Assembly: GCF_003515685.1 (NCBI RefSeq)
Contig: NZ_QWEG01000025.1
Coordinates: forward strand, 1-33,820
DNA from: Neobacillus notoginsengisoli
GTDB lineage: Bacteria > Bacillota > Bacilli > Bacillales > Cytobacillaceae
Reading direction: 5' to 3'
Length of the DNA stretch: 33,820 nucleotides
Numbering within the stretch: position 1 is the stretch's first letter; each line of letters starts with the position of its first letter. This document shows, piece by piece, positions 1-6,918 of the stretch. The notes beneath the pieces were generated by a model that worked only from the letters and a program-made list of their open reading frames with translations, was not told the DNA's origin and searched no databases. The position numbers and the translations under genes are program-made.

Positions 1-130
1 CGTTGTCACAGGGCTTCAACCTTAGGATTTCTCCACCAGTTGCCTGTCAGCTAATGAGCGTCTTGGTACTTACTCAGATTGGACTTTCACCAATTAGCAA
101 TTAACGGCTTGCCTGGGCACGCAACAACAA
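1..130. other. Unidentified sequence at window edge, possibly end of a mobile element
   Basis: No open reading frame or known RNA fits this stretch. Its base composition differs from the neighbouring genes, and it stops abruptly before the yktA terminator. Because the opposite end of the window also runs into mobile-element sequence, this may be the outer edge of an insertion sequence or intron where an assembly stopped. I could not recognise a family. Confidence 0.25.
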
Positions 131-135
131 AAAAC

Positions 136-184
136 AAAAGGACAAGCCAGACAGCATAATAAAGTATGCTCGGCTTGTCCTTTT
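136..184 (-). terminator. Rho-independent terminator of yktA
   Basis: A 13-bp arm at 136-148 (AAAAGGACAAGCC) pairs with 172-184, with an extra 6-bp inner stem AGCATA/TATGCT. On the minus strand the stem is followed by a T-rich run just beyond the yktA stop. The run of T on the plus side means it could also stop transcription coming from the left. Confidence 0.8.
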
Positions 185-188
185 CCTT

Positions 189-461
189 TTATTTTAGCCG
201 TAGTATTGAACCCGCTGGAATCTCCTTCGCTTTTTTGACGGCTTGATAAGGGGAATAGCCGCTGGCCTGCTCGAATTCACCGCACAATTTCTTTTCTTCC
301 GACTTGCCTGGTACAATCGTCTTAAATTGCCGGTATGCAGCCATGAATTCTTCCCTGCCGATTCCTTTTTCGAATGCTTCCTCAACCGCCTGAAAAAATT
401 GAATGACCTGAACAGTCTCTTCTGTTGACCATGTATAATCGATCGGGTATTGGTAGTCCAA
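189..461 (-). CDS. yktA: UPF0223 family protein YktA
   Basis: This is a 90-residue cytoplasmic protein that matches the UPF0223 (YktA) family over its full length (B. subtilis YktA is of similar size). Landmarks are the N-terminal DYQYPIDYTWSTEE block, which typifies the family, and the C-terminal GYSPYQAVKKAKE block. The biochemical function is unknown. The start is TTG at 459-461, with the ribosome binding site AAGGAAGTGA a few bases upstream. It is the last gene before the left window edge and has its own terminator. In B. subtilis yktA lies beside speA; here a nitronate-monooxygenase-like gene sits between them. An overlapping longer reading frame in another phase is a shadow. Confidence 0.9.
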   Translation of the reverse strand: MDYQYPIDYTWSTEETVQVIQFFQAVEEAFEKGIGREEFMAAYRQFKTIVPGKSEEKKLCGEFEQASGYSPYQAVKKAKEIPAGSILRLK

Positions 462-488
462 ATGATCACTTCCTTGATTATTCTCAAC

Positions 489-564
489 TGTCTAGGTTGA
501 ACTAGAGATTTTTTTCTAGGTGAACCTTGGTTAATTTGTGTAAAAATTAAGTTCAACCTATATA
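489..564. repeat. Short family A repeat, solo-type copy with terminal inverted repeats
   Basis: TAGGTTGAACT at 493-503 is the exact reverse complement of AGTTCAACCTA at 550-560. The right end (GTTCAACCTATATA, 551-564) is identical to the right end of the repeat at 12766-12987, and the inner part around 531-563 matches that element's left end in reverse complement with two mismatches. This copy lacks the 90-bp structured core and looks like an internally deleted, MITE-like derivative. It lies in the 113-bp gap between yktA and the nitronate monooxygenase gene. Confidence 0.6.
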
Positions 565-574
565 TCTATTTTAC

Positions 575-1546
575 CTAACTTAATTGATTTGTCCCCCACT
601 TCCTTCGGATTGCAGCAGCTTCACGAATTATTCTTTCAATTAATTCGGATGTAGATGGAATATCCTTGATCAGACCCATTGCCTGGCCGGCCCAGGCAAA
701 TCCTCCTTCCGCCTCTCCTTCATGGATAAACCGTTTATTCGCTTCGCCGCTTATATAATCCCTTAATGTTTCATACTTGGCACCCTCACTTTCAAGCTCG
801 AGAATCCTGCTGGACCATTTATTTGCAATGACCCTGCCCGGGGCGCCTAGCGATTTTTTAATAATGACTGTATCAGATTCCTTCCCTTCAATCAATTTTT
901 GTTTATAGGTTTCACTAGCATGGACACATTCTTTTACTGCAATAAACCTAGTACCCATTTCAATTCCTTCCGCTCCAAGCGAGAAGGCCGCCATCAGTCC
1001 CCTTCCGTCGGCAATTCCTCCCGAAGCAATAACTGGGATTGAAACAGCATCAACGACACTAGGAATGAGGACCATTGTCCCGGTATCCTCCCTGCCAAGA
1101 TGGCCTCCCCCTTCCTGCCCCACAACCATGACGGCATCCGCACCAATCTGCTCAGCTTTGATTGCCTGCCTTCTTGACGAAACAAGGACAAGCTTTTTTA
1201 TTGGAGTGCCCTCCAACTGCTCGAATAAAGGCGCGGGGTTTCCTCCGGTGACAGAAATAACCGGAACTTGTTCTTTCATTGCTACATCCACATATTGTTT
1301 AAAAGGCCTTCCATGCTGGCCAATTGCAAAATTGATCCCGAAAGCATTTTCGGTTTTCAGCTTTGTTTTCTGAATTTCTTCCTTTAGCAGTTCCGGGCTT
1401 TCCAAAGACATTGCCGTTATTTGCCCTAGCCCCCCTGCATTAGATACTGCGGCAGCCAATTCAGAGTAGGCCAGATGGGCCAAGCCTCCTTGGATAATGG
1501 GATAGTTAATTTCCAATAGTTCTGTAACCCTGGTATTCCAAATCAT
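575..1546 (-). CDS. Nitronate monooxygenase / NAD(P)H-dependent flavin oxidoreductase (2-nitropropane dioxygenase family)
   Basis: This is an FMN-dependent TIM-barrel protein of about 323 residues, the usual size for the NPD/FabK-like family. Members oxidise alkyl nitronates or act as enoyl-ACP reductases (FabK). Visible marks are the N-terminal YPIIQGGLAH, the SNAGGLGQI turn, GQEGGGHLGR in the middle, and the phosphate-binding pair IPVIASGGIADGRG and GAEGIEMGTRF. B. subtilis YrpB is a relative. The start is placed on the second in-frame ATG (1546), which is 7 nt from the AGGAGG; the ATG at 1552 sits almost on top of it. It is transcribed away from speA. Which reaction it performs cannot be told from sequence, and a FabK role is less likely without a fab gene context. 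Confidence 0.85.
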   Translation of the reverse strand: MIWNTRVTELLEINYPIIQGGLAHLAYSELAAAVSNAGGLGQITAMSLESPELLKEEIQKTKLKTENAFGINFAIGQHGRPFKQYVDVAMKEQVPVISVTGGNPAPLFEQLEGTPIKKLVLVSSRRQAIKAEQIGADAVMVVGQEGGGHLGREDTGTMVLIPSVVDAVSIPVIASGGIADGRGLMAAFSLGAEGIEMGTRFIAVKECVHASETYKQKLIEGKESDTVIIKKSLGAPGRVIANKWSSRILELESEGAKYETLRDYISGEANKRFIHEGEAEGGFAWAGQAMGLIKDIPSTSELIERIIREAAAIRRKWGTNQLS

Positions 1547-1649
1547 ACTCATGCCTCCTCCACCATTCCTCTTTATGTAATTCGCCTGGACAGGTTATTT
1601 TCCTTCTTCTACGGGAATCAAGTTATTAAGGGAAGGATAAAAATATGAT

Positions 1650-1677
1650 TTGCTTTCTACTAGTTAAGTGCTATAAT
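1650..1677 (+). promoter_or_regulatory. Candidate sigma-A promoter of speA
   Basis: TTGCTT (1650-1655) and TATAAT (1672-1677) are separated by 16 bp, about 90 bp upstream of the speA start. A second TATAAT-like box near 1731-1736 lacks a good -35 hexamer at the right distance. Confidence 0.5.
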
Positions 1678-1776
1678 TTCATTTGTTTTAACTTCATGTT
1701 TTTGGCATCGAACTTTTTTACTAAGGAATTTATAATGTTAAAATAGATTATTTTTGCAAAAGAGGTGTGGAGAAAT

Positions 1777-3249
1777 TTGTCCCAAAACGAAACGCCGTTA
1801 TTCAGCGGCCTTATTGCTCACGCTAAGAAAAATCCTGTTCAATTCCATATCCCTGGACATAAAAAAGGGACAGGAATTGACCCTGATTTCAGAAAATTTA
1901 TCGGGGATAATGCCCTCAGCATTGACTTGATCAATATTGGCCCTTTAGATGATTTGCATTCCCCGAAAGGAATCATCAAGCAAGCCCAGGAACTTGCTGC
2001 AGAAGCATTCGGTGCGGATTATACTTTTTTTTCAGTCCAAGGCACGAGTGGGGCAATCATGACCATGGTGATGACCGTTTGTGGTCCTGGCGATAAAATT
2101 ATCGTCCCCCGGAATGTCCACAAATCGGTCATGTCAGCTATTGTGTTTTCAGGGGCAATTCCTGTGTTTATACACCCGGAAATTGATGAGGACCTTGGAA
2201 TTTCACATGGGATCACGACGGAAGCCGTTGCCAAGGCTCTCGACCAGCACCCCGATGCCAAAGGGGTTCTAGTAATCAATCCAACTTATTTCGGTATTTC
2301 GGCCGACCTTAGAAAGATTGTCGAAATTGCCCATTCTTATAATGTTCCTGTACTCGTTGATGAGGCTCATGGTGTCCACATTCACTTTCATGACGAATTG
2401 CCCCTTTCCGCAATGCAGGCGGGGGCGGATATGGCCGCAACGAGCGTTCATAAATTGGGCGGCTCAATGACCCAAAGCTCAGTTTTGAATGTAAAAGAAG
2501 GGCTTGTCTCTGTGGGACGAGTTCAATCCATATTGAGCATGCTAACGACAACTTCAACTTCCTATCTATTGCTTGCTTCACTGGATGTAGCCAGAAAAAG
2601 ACTCGCTACCGAAGGAAAGGAATTAATTACAAAAACAATCGCCCTCGCCCAAGCCATCAGAAAAAGGATTAACCATATTGACAAGCTTTATTGTGTCGGA
2701 TCCGAAATCCTTAAGTCAAAGGCTGCGTTTGATTACGACCCGACGAAATTGATCATTTCTGTTAAGGATCTCGGCATTTCAGGATATGAAGTAGAAAAAT
2801 GGCTCCGTGATCGGCATAATATAGAGGTCGAACTTTCGGATCTATATAATATCCTTTGCATTGTCACTCCAGGCGACACAGAAAATGAGGCGGATATTCT
2901 TGTCAAGGCTTTAGCGGAGCTAGCGGAGGAATCTATCCTTCGAGACGGACAAATAGAACCGTTGCAAGTTTATCTACCGGACATTCCTTTACTGGCGTTA
3001 ACGCCAAGGGATGCCTTCTATTCTGAAACTGAAACTGTCCCTTTTGAGGAGTCCGAAGGGAGAATTACAGCAGAATTTATCATGGTTTATCCACCGGGTA
3101 TTCCAATTTTCATTCCTGGTGAAATCATTACGAAAGAAAACCTTCTTTATATTCAAAAGAATCTTGAAGTCGGCCTGCCTGTCCAGGGGCCTGAAGACGA
3201 TGAAATTAAAACAATCCGCGTGATAAAGGAATACAAAGCCATAAAATAA
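1777..3249 (+). CDS. speA: Arginine decarboxylase SpeA (aminotransferase-fold, PLP-dependent)
   Basis: SpeA decarboxylates L-arginine to agmatine, the first step of putrescine and spermidine synthesis in B. subtilis. The 490-residue protein belongs to the Orn/Lys/Arg decarboxylase major-domain family and aligns from the first residue with B. subtilis SpeA. It has HIPGHKKGTG near residue 24, VDEAHGVH at 194-201, and the PLP Schiff-base lysine in ATSVHKLGG (K226). The C-terminal domain carries LTPRDAFY and YPPGIPIFIPGE. The start is taken as TTG at 1777 (SQNETPLF follows) because AGAGGTG ends 9 nt upstream. The in-frame GTG at 1765 lies within that ribosome binding site. Downstream it converges with the SR1 gene and shares a terminator with it. 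Lysine as substrate cannot be ruled out, but the position matches speA. Confidence 0.93.
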   Translation: MSQNETPLFSGLIAHAKKNPVQFHIPGHKKGTGIDPDFRKFIGDNALSIDLINIGPLDDLHSPKGIIKQAQELAAEAFGADYTFFSVQGTSGAIMTMVMTVCGPGDKIIVPRNVHKSVMSAIVFSGAIPVFIHPEIDEDLGISHGITTEAVAKALDQHPDAKGVLVINPTYFGISADLRKIVEIAHSYNVPVLVDEAHGVHIHFHDELPLSAMQAGADMAATSVHKLGGSMTQSSVLNVKEGLVSVGRVQSILSMLTTTSTSYLLLASLDVARKRLATEGKELITKTIALAQAIRKRINHIDKLYCVGSEILKSKAAFDYDPTKLIISVKDLGISGYEVEKWLRDRHNIEVELSDLYNILCIVTPGDTENEADILVKALAELAEESILRDGQIEPLQVYLPDIPLLALTPRDAFYSETETVPFEESEGRITAEFIMVYPPGIPIFIPGEIITKENLLYIQKNLEVGLPVQGPEDDEIKTIRVIKEYKAIK

Positions 3250-3256
3250 TTGTTAA

Positions 3257-3290
3257 AAAAACAGGATTCCGGTTGGGAATCCTGTTTTAC
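3257..3290. terminator. Bidirectional terminator shared by speA and SR1
   Basis: AAACAGGATTCC (3259-3270) pairs with GGAATCCTGTTT (3276-3287). A run of T follows on the minus strand and a shorter one on the plus strand. It lies 7 bp after the speA stop and about 15 bp after the SR1P stop. Confidence 0.85.
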
Positions 3291-3304
3291 TATGAAGGCT
3301 TTTT

Positions 3305-3427
3305 TTATCGTTTTTCTTCGTGAGAATGGCACTTGTTACAAGTGCATTTAGAATAGAGAATCGTTACTTTTTCATCTTCGAAATGATCAATCGTTGAATT
3401 GCAAGTTTGGCATACAATCGTTCCCAT
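3305..3427 (-). CDS. SR1P, GapA-binding peptide of the SR1 small RNA
   Basis: This is a 40-residue peptide beginning MGTIVCQTCNSTIDHFEDEK and ending KCHSHEEKR. It matches the SR1P family (about 39 residues), with the conserved N-terminal MGTIVCQ-C and FEDEKVT-LY. Five cysteines (6, 9, 28, 30, 33) and two histidines (34, 36) are arranged like a small zinc-ribbon-type knuckle. In B. subtilis SR1P binds glyceraldehyde-3-phosphate dehydrogenase GapA, stabilises gapA mRNA and promotes the GapA-RNase J1 interaction. The start ATG has AAAGGAG 8 nt upstream. It is too short for most gene callers. Zinc binding is an inference from the Cys/His pattern. Confidence 0.9.
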   Translation of the reverse strand: MGTIVCQTCNSTIDHFEDEKVTILYSKCTCNKCHSHEEKR

Positions 3428-3452
3428 GTTGATCAGCTCCTTTAACGACAGA

Positions 3453-3467
3453 ATGAAAGCGTTTTAT
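3453..3467. promoter_or_regulatory. cre-like site (CcpA) just downstream of the SR1 promoter
   Basis: ATGAAAGCGTTTTAT fits the catabolite-responsive element consensus WTGNAANCGNWWNCW with one mismatch. It falls immediately downstream of the predicted SR1 start site, a position where bound CcpA would act as a roadblock. In B. subtilis SR1 is repressed under glycolytic conditions, mainly by CcpN with a minor CcpA effect. Confidence 0.45.
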
Positions 3468-3480
3468 CTGGTTTATTTAT

Positions 3481-3509
3481 ATAATAATATAACCTTATTC
3501 AAATTTCAA
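3481..3509 (-). promoter_or_regulatory. Sigma-A promoter of SR1
   Basis: On the minus strand TTGAAA (3509-3504) and TATTAT (3486-3481) are 17 bp apart. The predicted start is about 47 nt before the SR1P ATG. The region is very AT-rich. CcpN operators, expected near this promoter by analogy with B. subtilis, could not be identified with certainty. Confidence 0.6.
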
Positions 3510-3564
3510 GATATATTGTATAACACTTTTAATTTTTTATTAGCAAATAGTATCATCATTCCCC

Positions 3565-3602
3565 AGAAATTGAAAGACAGGCCACAATTGGGCCTGTCTT
3601 AC
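3565..3602 (-). terminator. Terminator of the DUF3055 gene
   Basis: AAGACAGGCC (3574-3583) pairs with GGCCTGTCTT (3591-3600) across a 7-nt loop. The minus-strand T-rich tail (CTTTCAATTTC) follows, directly after the DUF3055 stop codon. Confidence 0.7.
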
Positions 3603-3606
3603 TTTG

Positions 3607-3906
3607 TTAATCGTATTGAGTTGAAAAGGGTGCGACCGGCAAGATTTCATGGAAGAATTCGACTAATTCAATTACCTGTTCTTCATCACCTATCCGAAAA
3701 ACATGTTGCAGATGGTCAATGTTGTCCAGGTCTTTGGGTTCGAGGAGAGTTGATCGTCCGGTTTGCATGCAAACGACTAGAGGTTTTCCAAAAAACAAAG
3801 AGGAATAAACGACGCCGAAATCATAGCGGGCATTTTCAGTGGTAAAACCAGTGAAACGTACTTTCACATTTTCCTGCTCATCATAGAGTCTTTCAAATTG
3901 ATTCAT
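3607..3906 (-). CDS. DUF3055 (SAV0927-like) protein
   Basis: This is a 99-residue, acidic, soluble protein without signal peptide. The layout MNxFERLYDEQENVKVRFTGF, then a beta strand YDFGVVYSS, then FGKPLVVCMQTGRSTLLEPKDL, and a C-terminal EEQVIELVEFFHEIL helix fits the small DUF3055 family of Bacillales, one member of which is S. aureus SAV0927. The function is unknown. The start has GGAGGAG 6 nt upstream. It has its own good promoter (3937-3965) and terminator and is divergent from the DUF1885 gene. The family assignment is from memory of the fold pattern and is moderately sure. Confidence 0.7.
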   Translation of the reverse strand: MNQFERLYDEQENVKVRFTGFTTENARYDFGVVYSSLFFGKPLVVCMQTGRSTLLEPKDLDNIDHLQHVFRIGDEEQVIELVEFFHEILPVAPFSTQYD

Positions 3907-3936
3907 AACACTCCTCCTTGTAGTTTATAGAATATT

Positions 3937-3965
3937 ATTATAATTCAGATTTGCGCAAAAATCAA
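3937..3965 (-). promoter_or_regulatory. Sigma-A promoter of the DUF3055 gene with internal palindrome
   Basis: TTGATT (3965-3960) and TATAAT (3942-3937) are 17 bp apart on the minus strand. The spacer contains the perfect palindrome TTTGCGCAAA at 3950-3959, a candidate operator. Confidence 0.65.
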
Positions 3966-3992
3966 ATAATAACCTGTATTCCCCTTAAATAG

Positions 3993-4022
3993 TTGTTTAA
4001 GGAAATTAGAGAATGCTACAAT
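3993..4022 (+). promoter_or_regulatory. Candidate promoter of the DUF1885 gene
   Basis: TTGTTT (3993-3998) and TACAAT (4017-4022) are 18 bp apart. This -10 lies downstream of the first in-frame ATG (4013), which argues that translation really begins at 4055-4061. Confidence 0.5.
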
Positions 4023-4060
4023 TAAAGAGTATAGACTATCAGATACAAGGGGGGATGATG

Positions 4061-4498
4061 TTGGCTGAAAATGCTTATATTAAGCTGGTGCCTTCATCTG
4101 CAAAGCAAACTGTTACATTGGACGAACTAAAAGATTTTTTTCACTACTACAAAGAGATTACTTCCAAGACAGGCACCCAAGTAAATTGGAACTTCAGTGA
4201 AAGCGCCTTTCCTTATGAAATGAAAGAAACAGATGAAGGAAAAGGCCAGTGGTTTTATTTAAGCGCTTCTGATCGCGACCTTTATTATGCCATTATCCTA
4301 GGAATTGGCACAGAGGCTGCTGATACGGAAAGTGGAGATTCTGCCATCCAGTCCTATATCCAGGTAACATTGCCTGAAGGCGCGACCGCGGGAGATAAAG
4401 GAAAAGCAAATGAATTCTGCAAGTTTCTGGCCAAAAAGCTAAAGGGTGAACTGCACCTGTTCAATGGCAGAATCATGTATTTTTATCCAAGAAAGTAA
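4061..4498 (+). CDS. DUF1885 family protein
   Basis: This is a 145-residue soluble protein of unknown function. It matches the Bacillaceae DUF1885 family; a Geobacillus member has a solved structure. Typical stretches are the N-terminal AYIKLVP, YYKEITSKTG in the middle, YIQVTLPEGAT-GDKGKANEFCKFLAKKL, and the C-terminal LHLFNGR-MYFYPRK. The start is chosen at TTG 4061 because the ribosome binding site AAGGGGGG ends 6 nt upstream and family members begin M-A-x-x-AYIK. ATG at 4055 or 4058 is an alternative but sits too close to that site. It is monocistronic, divergent from DUF3055, and followed by a hairpin terminator. Confidence 0.8.
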   Translation: MAENAYIKLVPSSAKQTVTLDELKDFFHYYKEITSKTGTQVNWNFSESAFPYEMKETDEGKGQWFYLSASDRDLYYAIILGIGTEAADTESGDSAIQSYIQVTLPEGATAGDKGKANEFCKFLAKKLKGELHLFNGRIMYFYPRK

Positions 4499-4505
4499 CC
4501 AAACC

Positions 4506-4534
4506 AACATCCCGCCACAGGGATGTTTTTTTTG
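4506..4534 (+). terminator. Terminator of the DUF1885 gene
   Basis: AACATCCC (4506-4513) pairs with GGGATGTT (4520-4527), followed by a run of T, 8 bp after the stop codon. Confidence 0.8.
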
Positions 4535-4591
4535 TTTGAAAAGACTGTGTTAATCCTAATGTTAACAAAGTGAAAATCAACAATTGCACAG

Positions 4592-4858
4592 TTAAACCCA
4601 ATTTTTGAAAAATGATGCTACCTGGAAATAGGCCAGGCATATATGGAGTGCGGCATATAGGCAGAGGCTTAACAATGTTAAGATAAAAGAATTCCTTGAA
4701 GAGGCAATAAAATTTTGGCAAATGACCAAAGCCAAATAAAAAAATACTAAAAACATTAAAACATTATATAAAGGATGGTCATGCTTGGATAACCATTCGG
4801 TTATCGTATAGCTGCTCCAAATAATAAACTGAAGAAGCAGGACGATATATACCTTCAT
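4592..4858 (-). CDS. Small integral membrane protein, function unknown
   Basis: This is an 88-residue protein with three predicted membrane spans: roughly residues 3-20 (VYIVLLLQFIIW), 32-50 (YNVLMFLVFFYLALVI) and 58-78 (SFILTLLSLCLYAALHI). The loop between spans one and two carries SKHDHPLY. The start is placed at ATG 4858 because GGTGAGGG lies just upstream; an in-frame upstream ATG at 4891 has no good ribosome binding site. I do not recognise a family. It is convergent with DUF1885 and sits in the variable stretch between speA and pdhD. Confidence 0.6.
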   Translation of the reverse strand: MKVYIVLLLQFIIWSSYTITEWLSKHDHPLYNVLMFLVFFYLALVICQNFIASSRNSFILTLLSLCLYAALHICLAYFQVASFFKNWV

Positions 4859-5048
4859 TCCCTCACCGCCTGTTAGAAACACAATAATCAAGCCTTATTT
4901 GATATATATGCCAGTCCTTCCGTTCGTATTTTTCATTTATGTAACATTTGCATGACAAGGAATTTTTGTAAATAAACGTATGTTAAAATGAGTTGAATGA
5001 GATTCAAATGAGTCGGGGGCATTTTCAAAAATAACTGGGGGCAGAAAA

Positions 5049-5435
5049 ATGAAGGGCTTTCCTCTTTCCATACTTGTTGTTGCATTTGTTTTAACCGCGT
5101 CCTGCAGCAAGCAGGAGGTTAAATTGGCACTGGACAAAAATGCCAAACAGGTTATTTTCTTTTCAGAGGAAAAGGAATTTAACGTAGAGTCCACCTATTA
5201 TGACGCCCTGATTGAATTAAAAAATGACTTTCCTGATGAAATGGAAAATCTCATGGTCCTATCCAGCCCGGACGAAAAAAAGTATTACGATGAATTTGAT
5301 ATTGAATCAGGTCCAGCCTTGATTGTCATATATAACGACAAAGTAATGGTACGTATTAATGGCAGCGCGACAAAAGAGCAGATTATTAAGCCAGTTTCCA
5401 ATGCACTAGCTAATCGTTCCAAAAAAGCGAAATAA
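5049..5435 (+). CDS. Small lipoprotein with thioredoxin-like fold lacking the CxxC pair
   Basis: This is a 128-residue protein with a short lipoprotein signal peptide (MKG, hydrophobic core, then lipobox-like LTASC with Cys19). The mature part reads like a thioredoxin domain: a beta strand KQVIFFSEEKE where the CxxC would follow but is absent, a helix TYYDALIELKNDFPDE, a strand ENLMVLSS, then ESGPALIVIYNDKVMVRINGSATKEQI resembling the cis-proline strand and last helix of thioredoxins. Without catalytic cysteines it is more likely a binding or structural domain than an oxidoreductase. It lies where B. subtilis has slp, next to pdhD, and may be its counterpart. The ribosome binding site TGGGGG precedes ATG. 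Confidence 0.7.
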   Translation: MKGFPLSILVVAFVLTASCSKQEVKLALDKNAKQVIFFSEEKEFNVESTYYDALIELKNDFPDEMENLMVLSSPDEKKYYDEFDIESGPALIVIYNDKVMVRINGSATKEQIIKPVSNALANRSKKAK

Positions 5436-5440
5436 GCAGA

Positions 5441-5474
5441 AATAAGCCCTTCCCATCATCGGGAAGGGCTTATT
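5441..5474. terminator. Bidirectional terminator between the lipoprotein gene and pdhD
   Basis: AATAAGCCCTTCCC (5441-5454) pairs perfectly with 5461-5474 around a 6-nt loop. It serves the plus-strand lipoprotein gene and the convergent pdh operon. Confidence 0.85.
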
Positions 5475-5504
5475 ATGTTATCAAAAGCTTGAGATTGCTT
5501 AAAT

Positions 5505-6914
5505 TTATTTAATAATATGAATTGGGCTGCCCATTGCCACTTCGGCTGCTTCCATTGTGATTTCACCAAGAGTTGGATGGGCATGGATTGTCATTGCAAC
5601 ATCTTCAGCTGTCATCCCCGCTTCAATCGCAAGTCCAATTTCAGAAATCATATCGGATGCACCGGCACCTGCAATTTGGCCGCCGATAAGCAAGCCATCT
5701 TCCTTACGGGTAATCAGCTTCATGAATCCGTCTGACTCGTTTAAAGAAAGAGCACGTCCGTTAGCAGCGAATGGGAATTTAGCTGCGACAACTTCAATTC
5801 CTTCATCTTTAGCCTGCTTTTCAGTATATCCAACTGAAGCAAGTTCAGGGTCAGAGAATACAACCGCGGGAATTGCTAGATAATCAATTTCAGAAGAAAG
5901 GCCCGCAATAGCTTCAGCTGCAATTTTTGCTTCATAAGAAGCTTTATGTGCTAGCGGCGGCCCGGCAACGATATCGCCAATTGCATAGATATTAGGGACA
6001 TTCGTCCGGCATTGCTTATCAATTTTGATAACTCCGCGGTCCGTCATTTCAACCCCAGCTTGTTCAAGGCCAAGTTCGTCGGTATTAGGTCGACGGCCGA
6101 CCATGACGAAAACATAATCCGCTTCAATTTTCTTTTCTTCGCCTTTTACTTCATACGTAACAGTTACCCCGTCTTCTCTTTCTTCAACACCTTTAGCAAG
6201 TGCTTTAGTAATAACTTCAGCACCCTTCTTCTTAAGGTTCTTCTTAACTAATGCTGACATTTGCTTTTCGAAACCATTCAGGATTTCATCTGCACCTTCA
6301 AGAATTGTTACCTTTGTTCCAAAAGCCGCATAAGCACCGCCAAGTTCAGTACCAATATAACCGCCGCCAATTACAACAATGCTCCCTGGAAGTTCCTGAA
6401 GGTTTAGAGCTCCTGTTGAATCGAGGACACGTTTAGTATATTTGAACGCTGGAATTTCAATTGGACGGGATCCAGTCGCAACAATTGCATGTTTAAAAGT
6501 ATAAGTCTGTGAAGATGTTTCATCCATGACTTTAAGCGTATTGGCATCAACAAAATATGCTTCACCATACACAACATCTACCTTATTTCCTTTTAATAAT
6601 CCCGCTACTCCACCAGTTAATTTCTTTACGACACCCGCTTTGAATTCCTGAACTTTCGAGAAATCCAGAGTGACATTTTCGGCTTTCACACCCATATCTT
6701 CGGAATGCTTCGCATACACGTATCGGTGCCCGGCGGAAATCAATGCTTTTGATGGAATACATCCAACGTTTAGGCAGACTCCGCCAACGGTTGCCTTTTC
6801 AACAACTGTTACCTTTTGTCCAAGCTGAGCGGCACGGATGGCGGCAACATATCCGCCAGGGCCCGCGCCGATTACTATTGTATCTGTTTCAATCGGAAAA
6901 TCTCCTACTACCAT
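5505..6914 (-). CDS. pdhD: Dihydrolipoyl dehydrogenase (E3 of pyruvate dehydrogenase)
   Basis: E3 reoxidises the dihydrolipoyl arms of E2 using FAD and NAD+. It is also used by other 2-oxoacid dehydrogenases. It has 469 residues, normal for the family. It shows the FAD Rossmann motif [12 protein letters not shown] (14-25), the redox-active disulfide [13 protein letters not shown] (Cys47, Cys52), the NAD-binding [10 protein letters not shown], the second FAD motif IYAIGDIV, and the C-terminal catalytic dyad in HAHPTLGE (His446, Glu451). It is the last gene of pdhABCD, beginning 4 nt after the pdhC stop with a GGAGGCG ribosome binding site, so it is translated from the shared mRNA. Confidence 0.97.
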   Translation of the reverse strand: MVVGDFPIETDTIVIGAGPGGYVAAIRAAQLGQKVTVVEKATVGGVCLNVGCIPSKALISAGHRYVYAKHSEDMGVKAENVTLDFSKVQEFKAGVVKKLTGGVAGLLKGNKVDVVYGEAYFVDANTLKVMDETSSQTYTFKHAIVATGSRPIEIPAFKYTKRVLDSTGALNLQELPGSIVVIGGGYIGTELGGAYAAFGTKVTILEGADEILNGFEKQMSALVKKNLKKKGAEVITKALAKGVEEREDGVTVTYEVKGEEKKIEADYVFVMVGRRPNTDELGLEQAGVEMTDRGVIKIDKQCRTNVPNIYAIGDIVAGPPLAHKASYEAKIAAEAIAGLSSEIDYLAIPAVVFSDPELASVGYTEKQAKDEGIEVVAAKFPFAANGRALSLNESDGFMKLITRKEDGLLIGGQIAGAGASDMISEIGLAIEAGMTAEDVAMTIHAHPTLGEITMEAAEVAMGSPIHIIK

Positions 6915-6918
6915 TTTA

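Larger units (their letters stand above)
3257..3474 (-). ncRNA. sr1: SR1 dual-function small RNA
   Basis: A promoter at 3481-3509 predicts a start near 3474, and the hairpin at 3257-3290 ends the transcript, giving roughly 215-220 nt. B. subtilis SR1 is 205 nt, carries the SR1P reading frame, and lies in the same pdhD-speA interval. In B. subtilis SR1 base-pairs with ahrC mRNA (activator of arginine catabolism) and encodes a peptide that binds GapA. The identity rests on the peptide, length and synteny. Whether the ahrC-pairing segments are kept was not tested. Confidence 0.75.

Noticed and set aside
194-556. 120-codon minus-strand frame overlapping yktA
   Set aside because: It is a shifted reading of the YktA gene, runs through the palindromic repeat, and has no ribosome binding site or family resemblance.
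3399-3845. 148-codon plus-strand frame
   Set aside because: It runs antisense through the DUF3055 gene and the SR1 promoter, with no ribosome binding site; the minus-strand features explain the region.
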